A DNA stretch of 12,432 nucleotides from Chloroflexota bacterium. Lineage in GTDB: Bacteria > Chloroflexota > Limnocylindria > Limnocylindrales > CSP1-4. The stretch covers positions 1-12,432 of the forward strand of contig JAJYMP010000265.1 of the NCBI GenBank assembly GCA_021786915.1. Direction: 5' to 3'. This document shows positions 1 through 6,508 of this stretch, piece by piece. Both the position numbers and the translations under genes were made by a program. Numbering within the stretch: the first letter of the stretch is position 1; each line of letters opens with the position of its first letter. The notes under the pieces are model-generated. The model was not told where the DNA came from. It ran no database searches and saw nothing but the letters and a program-made list of their open reading frames with translations.

Positions 1-57
1 CCGCGAGCCCCTGAGGGGACGTCGCGCAGTGACCGACCGGGAGGGCTGGAACCATGA
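1..57 (+). CDS. Possible 3' end of an upstream gene (partial)
   Basis: The first frame is open from the window edge to a TGA at 55-57, giving an 18-residue Pro/Gly/Arg-rich tail that ends GGLEP. The TGA overlaps the ATG of the next gene as ATGA, the arrangement expected of translationally coupled genes. Only the tail is visible, so no function can be given. A second frame closes at 12-14 and a third stays open, so the reading frame is not certain. If it is real, the membrane protein at 54 is not the first gene of its operon. Confidence 0.3.
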   Translation, partial: PRAPEGTSRSDRPGGLEP

Positions 58-1016
58 CCATCAGGCGCGGAAGCCTCTATGCGGGCGCCTTCGTGCTCGC
101 CGTGGGCGCCGTGGCGCTCGCGAGCACGACGGGAGCCCTGGACCGATCCCTGGCTGCCGACGCGGTGGGCGTCCTCGGGCCGCTCGTCGTGATCGCCATC
201 GGCCTGGCGATGCTCCTGCGCCGGACGCCGGCCTCGCTGCCGGCCGGGTTCATCGCTGCAGCCGCGCCGGGCCTCCTGCTCGGTGGGGCACTCGTCGCGG
301 CACCCACGTTCGCGATGCCCTGCACGGGCGGGACGCCGACCACCACGACGCACACGCAGCAGGGGAGCATCGACGGCACAGGCGCCATCGGCCTCCACCT
401 CGCCTGCGGCGAGCTCCGGGTCGGCACGCAGCCGGGCGGCGGGTGGCGGCTCGACAGCACCGATGGCACGGGCAGACAGACCCAGGTGAGCGCGACGCCC
501 GGCGGCTTCACTGCCAGCTCGGACGGCCAGGCGAACCGATGGCCGGGGCGAGGACCCGTGACCTGGGTCGCGACCCTGCCCACGGCACCCACCCTCGACC
601 TCGTCACCCGGATCGACGCCGGTCGGGGTAGGCTCGACCTGAGTGGCGCCACGCTGCGGACCGTCGACCTCGGCGTGGACGCCGGCGACCTTCGAACTGA
701 CCTGACGGGGGCCACGCTCGACCGCCTGTCGCTCGAGGTGAACGCGGGCTCGTCCACCCTCGCGCTGCCGGCTGACGCGTTCACCGGCGACATCACGGCC
801 AACGCGGGATCCGTCCGCGTGTGCGTCCCGGCCGGCCTCGGCATCAAGGTCAACGCGGAGGAGTCGCTCGGCAGCGTCCGGTTCAACGGCCTCGTCCGCG
901 ATGGCGACACGTGGACCGCGCAGCAGTCCACCTCCCTGCCGCCCAACATCGCCGATCTCACGGTCAACGCGAGCGTCGGCAGCATCACGTTCAATCCCCA
1001 AGGAGGATGCAAGTGA
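54..1016 (+). CDS. LiaF-like / toastrack-domain membrane protein
   Basis: Predicted 320-residue membrane-anchored protein. About three hydrophobic segments lie near residues 8-25, 37-55 and 64-86. A Thr-rich link follows, then a beta-rich domain (about 110-317) built from degenerate repeats such as IDAGRGRLDLSGATL, VDAGDLRTDLTGATL and VNAGSSTLAL. This repeated G-x-x-x-x-D-L-S/T-G-A pattern resembles the DUF4097/DUF2154 'toastrack' domain of LiaF/LiaG-type proteins. Those proteins sit in the envelope and modulate stress signalling or membrane homeostasis. The ATG at 54 is chosen because GGGAGG lies 9 nt upstream and the protein then begins with a typical MTIRRG positive N-terminus before the first helix. 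The stop overlaps the GTG of the PspC gene, so the two are probably co-translated. The family assignment rests on the repeat pattern and topology; the exact role is inferred. Confidence 0.75.
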   Translation: MTIRRGSLYAGAFVLAVGAVALASTTGALDRSLAADAVGVLGPLVVIAIGLAMLLRRTPASLPAGFIAAAAPGLLLGGALVAAPTFAMPCTGGTPTTTTHTQQGSIDGTGAIGLHLACGELRVGTQPGGGWRLDSTDGTGRQTQVSATPGGFTASSDGQANRWPGRGPVTWVATLPTAPTLDLVTRIDAGRGRLDLSGATLRTVDLGVDAGDLRTDLTGATLDRLSLEVNAGSSTLALPADAFTGDITANAGSVRVCVPAGLGIKVNAEESLGSVRFNGLVRDGDTWTAQQSTSLPPNIADLTVNASVGSITFNPQGGCK

Positions 1017-1648
1017 ACCCGCGCCGTCTGTACCGAAGTCGCGACCGCCAGCTTGCCGGCGTCGCCGGCGGCATGGCCGACTACCTCGACGTCGACCCCA
1101 CGGTCATCCGCATTGGCTGGATCCTGGTCACCGTCGTGACGGGCGGGCTCGCCCTGATCGCGTACCTGCTGCTCGCGCTCGTGATCCCGATGTCGCCCTC
1201 TGCCGCCGGCTCGTACTGGACCGGCCAGCCCGCGCCCACGACCGGCTGGGCGGACGCACCGGGCCCGACCGGCGCCCCCGGCTCCCCGGCTGGCTGGTCC
1301 GGCGGCCCGGGCTACGGCGGCCAGGGCTGGCAGACCCCGCCGACCGCGTTCGGGTGGCAGCCGGCGGGGCTTCCGGCCCGTCCGGAGTCGCGAGGCCTCG
1401 GCGCCGCGGGGATCGTCGGTGTCGTGCTCGTCGTCATCGGGGCCCTCGCCCTGACGGACGTGGTCGTGCCGGGCATCCACGCTGGCGCCGTCATCGGCCC
1501 GGCCATCCTGCTGGCGCTCGGTTGCGCGCTGGTTGTCTCGTCCGTCCGGCGCCGGGTCGACGATGTCGCCGCACCGGCTGCCGCAACCCCGGCCGCAACG
1601 CAGCCGGTCCCGGCACCGCTCGACCCGACATCCAGCGGTCCCGCCTGA
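1013..1648 (+). CDS. PspC domain-containing membrane protein
   Basis: Predicted 211 residues. Residues 5-59 are a clear PspC domain: LYRSRDRQLAGVAGGMADYL, then DVDPTVIRIGW and the transmembrane stretch ILVTVVTGGLALIAYLLLALVIP. PspC proteins are inner-membrane sensors or effectors of envelope stress, and the domain is common beside LiaF-like proteins. A Gly/Pro/Trp-rich linker (about 62-128) separates it from two further hydrophobic segments (about 131-150 and 157-176) and an Ala/Pro-rich tail. The start is GTG at 1013: AAGGAGG at 1000-1006 is an almost perfect Shine-Dalgarno site 6 nt upstream, and the GTGA overlaps the preceding stop. Longer in-frame starts further upstream would only overlap the previous gene. 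No histidine kinase or response regulator is visible here. The domain call is strong; the physiological role is inferred. Confidence 0.88.
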   Translation: MNPRRLYRSRDRQLAGVAGGMADYLDVDPTVIRIGWILVTVVTGGLALIAYLLLALVIPMSPSAAGSYWTGQPAPTTGWADAPGPTGAPGSPAGWSGGPGYGGQGWQTPPTAFGWQPAGLPARPESRGLGAAGIVGVVLVVIGALALTDVVVPGIHAGAVIGPAILLALGCALVVSSVRRRVDDVAAPAAATPAATQPVPAPLDPTSSGPA

Positions 1649-1669
1649 CCCGGCCGGCCAGCCCGGTCC

Positions 1670-1709
1670 GATCGCCTCGCCTTCGCCCAAACGCGGAGGC
1701 GGGGCGATC
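1670..1709. terminator. Strong hairpin between convergent genes
   Basis: Arms 1670-1686 and 1693-1709 can form a 17-bp stem (two G:U pairs on the + strand transcript) closed by a CCAAAC loop. It lies 21 nt after the PspC stop and before the convergent DUF218 gene end at 1826. No U-tract follows on the + strand, so it may be a GC-type terminator or a transcript-stabilising 3' structure. I see no gene in the rest of 1649-1825. Confidence 0.5.
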
Positions 1710-1825
1710 CGTGGCGATCGAGGCAGCACGAGCCGGAGGCAGCCCGACGAGGCCTCGCGTCCCGCTGGCGTAGCAGCCAGGTCGCCGGCGCGGCCGCCCG
1801 CGGCAGGTCCTCCACAGGGACCGCA

Positions 1826-2899
1826 TCAGAGCAGGCAGGTGCGCAGGTCGTAGGCCCAGAACGCCAGCACCTCGCGCCCGATGAGGATCGGCATCTCGAC
1901 GATGAACTCGGGGTCGTGAGCCGGCACCGTGAGCACGTCGATCCCCGCCGCGGCGAACGCCAGTTGGACGCGCGGCAGGTGGTACGCCTGGCTGACGGTG
2001 ATCAGTGTCCCGTCGGGCAGGGGCACCGAGCCGTCGGCGATCAGCCGGGTCAGGTTCGCGACCGTCGCCTCGGTGTTGACGCCGCTCCCGTCGACCACGA
2101 CGGCATCGCCCGGCACCCCCTCGGCGATCGCCACCTCGCGCATCGCCGAGGCCTCGTTGACCCCGTCGGCGCCGTCGCCGCCCGACATCACGAGGCGCGG
2201 CACCAGCCCGGCTCGATACAGGTCGACGGCGGTCTGGATCCGGTTGGCGAGCAGCTCGGACGGCTGGCCGTTCGCGTAGACGCGGGCGCCGAACACGACC
2301 GCCGCGTCGGCCGGCCGGCGGTAGTCCGTCGTCCCGAAGAACAGCATCTGCGCGAGCGGGAAGGCGATGCCCCAGCCGACGACGGCGACCCCGAGCCCGG
2401 CAATCGTCCGCCGCCGGGTCGCTGGCCCGGGCGCCCAGCCGGCCGCGACCGCTGTCCCGAGCGCCGCGAACCACAATGCGATGACCGCCGACAGCGGCAC
2501 CGGCACGAACGGCGCGACGCCGCCCGCCGCCACCGCGGCCGCGAAACCCACCACGTCGCGCAGGGCCAGCAGCGCGAGCACGCCGCACGCCGCGGCCGTG
2601 GCGATCCGACGCGCGAAGCCCGCCTGCGGAATGAGCCCCCACCCGATCAGCAGGGCCGCCGACGCCGCGAGCCCGCCCAGTCGAGCCGGCGCGGCCACGT
2701 CGTGCAGGTCGAGCAGCCACAGGCTGGGATCCATCGTGCGGCCCCGCACCTGCCCCAGGATCCCGACCAGCAGGAACGCCCCGACGAACAGGGCGCCGCC
2801 TCGCAGCGCCAGTCCCGTCACGATCCCCGCCTTCGCGCGCACGGCGCCCAGACGGCCCGGCCCGACGCCCTGTGATGCCGCTGTCGCCGAAGCCGCCAC
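1826..2899 (-). CDS. YdcF/SanA/ElyC-family (DUF218) membrane protein
   Basis: Predicted 357 residues. About five hydrophobic segments in the N-terminal half precede a C-terminal DUF218 domain. The domain motifs are all present: AAVVFGARVYANGQPSELLA near its start, then LVMSGGDG, EGVPGDAVVVDGSGVNTEAT and ITVSQAYHLPR. Family members include E. coli SanA and ElyC, envelope proteins linked to peptidoglycan or lipid-carrier metabolism and vancomycin resistance; the catalytic reaction is not established. The GTG at 2899 is chosen because GGGAG lies 5 nt upstream and the gene then starts 20 nt after the nucleoside hydrolase stop. A GTG at 2842 (338 residues, VRAKAGIV) also fits but lacks a ribosome site. 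It is probably co-transcribed with the two upstream minus-strand genes. The domain assignment is strong; the start is uncertain. Confidence 0.85.
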   Translation of the reverse strand: MAASATAASQGVGPGRLGAVRAKAGIVTGLALRGGALFVGAFLLVGILGQVRGRTMDPSLWLLDLHDVAAPARLGGLAASAALLIGWGLIPQAGFARRIATAAACGVLALLALRDVVGFAAAVAAGGVAPFVPVPLSAVIALWFAALGTAVAAGWAPGPATRRRTIAGLGVAVVGWGIAFPLAQMLFFGTTDYRRPADAAVVFGARVYANGQPSELLANRIQTAVDLYRAGLVPRLVMSGGDGADGVNEASAMREVAIAEGVPGDAVVVDGSGVNTEATVANLTRLIADGSVPLPDGTLITVSQAYHLPRVQLAFAAAGIDVLTVPAHDPEFIVEMPILIGREVLAFWAYDLRTCLL

Positions 2900-2919
2900 C
2901 CCCGCTCCCCCCGGACCCG

Positions 2920-3861
2920 CTACGCCGTCCGGCCCAGGATGTCGAGCAGCATCGCGACGAACTTGGGCTCGTCCGCGTCCATCGCGAAGTGCACGTTGGC
3001 GGGCTTGCGGCTGCGGAACCGGAAGTCGCACACGGTCCGGCCCACGCACAGCTCGCCGCCGACCTCCACGTCGACCGGGATGAAGTGCGTGGTGATCACC
3101 GACGGGTCGATCACCGCGCACACTGCGAGCGCGTCGTGGACCGGCGCGGCGCCGGCGCGGTGCATCGGCTGGGTCGCGTCGTAGCCCTCGATCCGCTTGC
3201 TCACGAAACGGGCCGCGGCCTCGCCGGCGGGCGTGCCCAGCGCGCGCAGCCTGCCGGCGTCCTCGGTCGAGACCAGCGCGCGGTGCGTGGCGTCGAGCGG
3301 GACCATCCGGATGGGGCGCCCGCAGTTGACCACGATCCGCGCTGCCTCGGGGTCGAGCCAGATGTTGAACTCGGCCGACGCCGTCGAGTTCCCGTGGTCG
3401 TGGGCGCCGCCCATGATCACGATCTCGGGGATCTTGGCCAGGATCGCCGGCTCCTTCTGGATGGCCGTGGCGATGTTGGTCAGGGGCCCGACCGGCACCA
3501 GCGTGATGTCGCCGTCCGACGCGAGCAGGGTGTCGATCAGCCAGTCGACCGCGTGGCCCGGCGCGGCCTTGATCGTGGCCGGCGGCAGGTCCAGCAGGTC
3601 GCCGTGGATTCGGCTGGCCGGGTTGGGCTGCTCCGCCTGGGGCCGAGCGAGAGGGCGCGACATCCCGCGGTGGACGGGCACCTGCGGCATTCCGATCCAC
3701 TGGAACACGCGCAGGGTGTTCTCGGTGGTGCTCTCGATCCCGGTGTTGCCGTTGACGCTGGTGGCGCCAACGAGCTCGATGTCCGGGGACAGGGCGGCGG
3801 TCATGAGGGCGACCGCGTCGTCGGTGCCGGTGTCGACGTCGAGGATGATCTTGGTTGCCAT
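2920..3861 (-). CDS. Inosine-uridine preferring (IU) nucleoside hydrolase family protein
   Basis: Predicted 313 residues, the usual length of the family. These enzymes hydrolyse the N-glycosidic bond of ribonucleosides to free base and ribose in purine/pyrimidine salvage. The N-terminal calcium-binding motif is intact: DVDTGTDD at residues 8-15 with D10, D14 and D15. So are GATSVNGNTG (32-41), VPVGPLTNIA (122-131), IVIMGGA (147-153), AEFNIWLDPEAA (163-174) and the C-terminal VHDALA with H242 and D243, which completes the metal site. The ATG at 3861 begins MATKIILD, the expected family N-terminus, although no good ribosome site precedes it. It lies 41 nt downstream of the two-pass membrane gene and 20 nt upstream of the DUF218 gene, suggesting one transcript. 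Substrate preference cannot be read from the sequence. It appears cytoplasmic, with no signal peptide. Confidence 0.93.
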   Translation of the reverse strand: MATKIILDVDTGTDDAVALMTAALSPDIELVGATSVNGNTGIESTTENTLRVFQWIGMPQVPVHRGMSRPLARPQAEQPNPASRIHGDLLDLPPATIKAAPGHAVDWLIDTLLASDGDITLVPVGPLTNIATAIQKEPAILAKIPEIVIMGGAHDHGNSTASAEFNIWLDPEAARIVVNCGRPIRMVPLDATHRALVSTEDAGRLRALGTPAGEAAARFVSKRIEGYDATQPMHRAGAAPVHDALAVCAVIDPSVITTHFIPVDVEVGGELCVGRTVCDFRFRSRKPANVHFAMDADEPKFVAMLLDILGRTA

Positions 3862-3876
3862 GCGCGCAGTGTGCCC

Positions 3877-3891
3877 GAGCGGCGGCCGCTC
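3877..3891. promoter_or_regulatory. Perfect 15-nt dyad in an intercistronic gap
   Basis: GAGCGGC and GCCGCTC flank a single central G, a perfect 7-1-7 inverted repeat. Three more C:G pairs are possible if one base bulges (3874-3895). It fills the 41-nt gap between the two-pass membrane gene and the nucleoside hydrolase gene on the minus strand. It could be an operator or a transcript hairpin that sets differential expression within the run. At this GC content a chance dyad cannot be excluded. Confidence 0.3.
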
Positions 3892-3902
3892 CGGGGGCGC
3901 GG

Positions 3903-4748
3903 TCAGGATTCGCGGGACTCGTCGTCCAACGACGGGATGATCGTGTCCAGGGGCGAGATCGATGCCGATGCCGAGGTCGATGCCCAGGTTGAGGCAGGCG
4001 CCTCGGCCGAAGTCGACGCCGGGCCGGGCGCCGGCTCCAGCAGCGAGGGCGATATGCCGGCATCCGCGGCCCCCGCCCCGAGCGACGCTCTGGCGGCATG
4101 GCGGCGGAGGCGCAGCCCCGCCCAGGCGATCGCCCCGGCCAGCACGGCGGTCCAGGCCGTGAGCAGCCCGCCCAGCACGATCCCGCCCAGGGCGAAGCCG
4201 ACCACGTCGCGGGCGCCCGTGAGCCCGGTCACGCCGCCCGCCAGCTCGGCCACCTGGGAGCGCATGGCGCGCACCTCGCCGGCGATCTGCGTGGCGTCGC
4301 TGGCGTCCTGGTCCAGGTCCGCGGCCAGCCGCGTCGCGTCGTCCTGAAAGGTTCGAACCCGCGTTGCCATGTCGTGCATCTGCGCCACTGCGGAGGTGAA
4401 GGGCCGCTGGCCCAGGATCGAGACGTCGAGCGCCGAGGCCAGCGAGTCCGACGTGCCCGCAAGCTCGCCCAGGACGTCCACCGCCTGCGCCACGCTGTCG
4501 CGCGAGGTCGCCAGGGTGGTCGAGCCGTGGTCCACGCTCGTCGCCACGCTGTCCATCGTGAGCGTGAGGCGGGTCAGGGAGGCTGCGATCCGGTCCTGTC
4601 CCGCCAGCACCCGATCGTCGAGGGTGCGGGCAGCGATGCCCCCCGCCAGGAGGGTCACCGCGACGAGCGCGGCGAGCAGCAGGCCGACGATGCCGAACAC
4701 GAGCATCGCCGTCCCGAGTCGCTGCCGGTCCACGCCCAGCCACTCCAC
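3903..4748 (-). CDS. Two-pass membrane protein with helical extracytoplasmic domain, unknown function
   Basis: I do not recognise the family. The predicted 281 residues hold a transmembrane helix at about 12-38. A mostly helical, Ser/Thr/Asp-rich stretch follows (about 45-178) with repeated hydrophobic heptad-like spacing, for example LTRLTLTMDSVATSV and AQAVDVLGELAGTSDSLASA. A second transmembrane helix comes at about 182-212, then a basic stop-transfer RLRRHAAR and a low-complexity Ala/Ser/Pro tail ending in DDESRES. The layout, helix-coiled domain-helix, resembles the sensor half of chemoreceptors or histidine kinases, but no HAMP, signalling or kinase domain follows. The start is uncertain: GTG at 4748 or GTG at 4733, the latter having GGAG 9 nt upstream. 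It heads the minus-strand run with the nucleoside hydrolase and DUF218 genes and diverges from the dehydrogenase gene at 4858. Confidence 0.65.
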   Translation of the reverse strand: MEWLGVDRQRLGTAMLVFGIVGLLLAALVAVTLLAGGIAARTLDDRVLAGQDRIAASLTRLTLTMDSVATSVDHGSTTLATSRDSVAQAVDVLGELAGTSDSLASALDVSILGQRPFTSAVAQMHDMATRVRTFQDDATRLAADLDQDASDATQIAGEVRAMRSQVAELAGGVTGLTGARDVVGFALGGIVLGGLLTAWTAVLAGAIAWAGLRLRRHAARASLGAGAADAGISPSLLEPAPGPASTSAEAPASTWASTSASASISPLDTIIPSLDDESRES

Positions 4749-4857
4749 GAGACGATCGTACGACGGTGCGCGGCCCGCAGCGTGCGAGACGGGCCTCGAA
4801 GCGCGACGCCCGCCTGTCGCCACGCTTGTACCCTGTGCCCACCACACGGAGGAGCGA

Positions 4858-5739
4858 ATGGAACGGATCGGGTTCTGCGGGCTGGGGACCATGGGCTCGG
4901 CGATGGCCGGCAACCTGCGCAAGGCGGGGTTCGAGGTCAGCGTCTGGAACCGCACGCCCGGCAGGGCGGGCGACCTCGTCGCGGCAGGCGCACGCGAGGC
5001 GGCGTCACCGGCGGACGTCGCGCGCAACGCCGACATTGTCGTCACCTGCGTCTCGGACACGCCCGACGTCGAGGCCGTCCTGTTCGGCGCCGAGGGGGTC
5101 GCGGCCGGGCTCGCCTCGGGTGCCCTGGTCATCGACTGCTCCACCATCTCCCCGGATGCGACGCGCAGTTTCGCCGTCCGCCTCGCGGAGCAGGGCGTCG
5201 GCTTCGTGGACGCTCCGGTCTCCGGCGGCTCGGAGGGCGCGAAGAACGCCACGCTCACGATCTTCACCGGCGGCACCGAGGCCGATGTCGAGCGCGCCCG
5301 GCCCGTGCTCGCCGCGATGGGCAAGACCATCACGCACTTCGGCCCCGCAGGCGCCGGGCAGGCCGTCAAGGCCGTGAACCAGGTCGTGATCTCCGGGGTC
5401 TACCTCGCCGTGGCCGAGGGGATGGTCCTGTCCATGAAGGCGGGCCTTGATCCGGCGGCTGTCGTCACGGCGCTCGGCGGCGGCGTGGCGGGCTCGTGGA
5501 TCCTCGCGAACCGCAGCGCCAAGATGGTCAACAACGACTACCCGCTGGGCTTCAAGACCGCGCTCCACCTCAAGGACCTGGGCATCGCGCTCGAGATGGC
5601 GCGTGCGCTCGGCGTCACGCTGCCGGTCACCGGGCTGGCCGCCCAGCTCGAGGCGGGCCTCCTCGCCCGGGGCTATGGCGACGAGGACATGTCCAACCTC
5701 GCCCGTCCCATCCGCCAGCTCTCGGGCATGGAGGGCTAG
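4858..5739 (+). CDS. NAD(P)-dependent beta-hydroxyacid dehydrogenase (3-hydroxyisobutyrate dehydrogenase / glyoxylate reductase family)
   Basis: Predicted 293 residues, standard for the family, which oxidises beta-hydroxyacids or reduces the matching semialdehydes with NAD(P). The Rossmann motif is GLGTMGSAM (8-16). N31-R32-T33 after the second strand suggests NADP preference, by analogy with family members carrying NRT there. The substrate motif DAPVSGG is at 118-124. The catalytic lysine is K171 in GAGQAVKAVNQ, with N174 three residues on. The C-terminal KDLGIALEMARALGVTLP is also family-typical. Possible substrates are 3-hydroxyisobutyrate, tartronate semialdehyde or succinic semialdehyde; the sequence does not decide. 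The ATG at 4858 has GGAGGAG 3 nt upstream. A TACCCT at 4829-4834 could be a -10 box, but I see no good -35. The gene diverges from the 3903-4748 gene and has no close downstream partner. Confidence 0.93.
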   Translation: MERIGFCGLGTMGSAMAGNLRKAGFEVSVWNRTPGRAGDLVAAGAREAASPADVARNADIVVTCVSDTPDVEAVLFGAEGVAAGLASGALVIDCSTISPDATRSFAVRLAEQGVGFVDAPVSGGSEGAKNATLTIFTGGTEADVERARPVLAAMGKTITHFGPAGAGQAVKAVNQVVISGVYLAVAEGMVLSMKAGLDPAAVVTALGGGVAGSWILANRSAKMVNNDYPLGFKTALHLKDLGIALEMARALGVTLPVTGLAAQLEAGLLARGYGDEDMSNLARPIRQLSGMEG

Positions 5740-5764
5740 CGCGCCGGAGACCCGCTCGCCGCTC

Positions 5765-5782
5765 GCCGCGCGCCGGCGCGGC
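5765..5782 (+). terminator. GC-rich hairpin 25 nt after the dehydrogenase stop
   Basis: GCCGCGC (5765-5771) and GCGCGGC (5776-5782) form a perfect 7-bp stem with a GCCG loop. There is no U-tract. It could end the dehydrogenase transcript, or it may simply be the left edge of the structured repeat region that begins here. Confidence 0.35.
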
Positions 5783-5784
5783 CC

Positions 5785-6350
5785 GTTCGCTGATCCGGCC
5801 ACGGCTCGCTGCGCGGAGGAACGGGAACGCCGACGCATCCATCCGCTCACCGGCCGAGCGGGGGGCCTCGCCTGCGCGTCCCGGCAACCCCCTAGCGAGT
5901 CACGGGGAACGCCGGCGTGTCGGTTCGCTCGCCGGGCGAGCGGCAGCCATGCGAGCCGACACCGGGCAGACTGAACCCCTCGCTCGCCACGCGCTGATCC
6001 GGGCGCCACCCGCTGCGCGGAGGAACGGGAACGCCGACGCGTCCGTCCGCTCGCCGGCCGAGCCGCGGGCCTCGCCTGCGCATCCCGCCGACCGCCGGGT
6101 GAGTCGCGGGGACCGCCGCGGTGTCGGTTCGCTCGCCGGGCGAGCAGGCCGCCGGGGGCACGAGCGGGGCGCGCGGGCCCCTCGCTCGCCACGCGCTGAT
6201 CCGGGCGCCGCTCGCTGCGCGGAGGAACGGGAACGCCGACAGGTCCATTCGCTCGCCGGTCGAGCGGGCGGCCTCGCCTGGGCATCGCGTCAGCCGCCTG
6301 GTGAGCGATGCAGAACGCCGTCGTGTCCATTCGCTCGCCGGACGAGCGGC
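5785..6350. repeat. Three-unit tandem repeat (~203 nt) with six regularly spaced dyads
   Basis: This non-coding stretch is made of three imperfect direct repeats; matching points are 204 and 202 nt apart (for example the conserved GCGGAGGAACGGGAACGCCG near 5811, 6015 and 6217). Each unit contains two copies of a shorter element whose core is GCTCG-CCGGN-CGAGC. The six cores are at 5845-5859, 5927-5941, 6049-6063, 6131-6145, 6251-6265 and 6333-6347, spaced 82, 122, 82, 120 and 82 nt. The arms are constant apart from one A in copy 1, while the tenth base is C, G, C, G, T, A. Copies 2 and 4 are perfect palindromes. Each core is preceded by GTCCRTYC or GTCGGTTC. Unit 1 is shortened at its left edge. 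The array fills the gap between the convergent dehydrogenase and phosphofructokinase genes. Periods of 204 and 202 nt shift the frame, arguing against coding. It may be a lineage-specific REP/BIME-like element. Confidence 0.85.
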
Positions 6351-6463
6351 AGTGGCGCCACTCGCGGTGCCACGGGAGCGGCAGCACGGGCGAGCAGCAC
6401 CCGCGCACACGGACGGGCCCACGCGTCTGGCGCGGGCTCGGATCGCGGGGAGCGGGGCGCGAG

Positions 6464-6505
6464 GAGCGGCGAGCGGCGAGCGGCGAGCGGGGAGCGGCGA
6501 GCGGC
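6464..6505. repeat. Heptanucleotide microsatellite (six GAGCGGC copies)
   Basis: Six consecutive 7-nt units GAGCGGC; the fourth unit has a final G in place of C. The tract ends 3 nt before the phosphofructokinase stop codon, so it forms the start of that gene's 3' untranslated region. A slightly degenerate GC-rich lead-in (6443-6463) looks like eroded copies. Tracts of this kind vary in copy number by replication slippage. Confidence 0.85.
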
Positions 6506-6508
6506 GAC

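Noticed and set aside
77..1815. Long minus-strand open frames opposite the LiaF-like and PspC genes
   Set aside because: Low-complexity Arg/Ala/Gly peptides lie opposite genes with clear domains, ribosome sites and overlap coupling.
2900..4099. Extension of the DUF218 open frame through the nucleoside hydrolase region
   Set aside because: The extended part is an antisense-free shadow of the nucleoside hydrolase in another frame, with Arg/Pro/His-rich composition. The true start is near 2899 or 2842.
4749..5369. Extension of the two-pass membrane protein frame upstream over the dehydrogenase gene
   Set aside because: It would overlap the well-supported dehydrogenase gene on the opposite strand, and the protein character changes sharply at about 4750.
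5785..6350. CRISPR array (repeats of about 36 nt with regular intervals)
   Set aside because: The intervals between the dyad elements are themselves repeated between units, the repeats are degenerate, intervals alternate 46 and 85 nt, and no cas gene is nearby.
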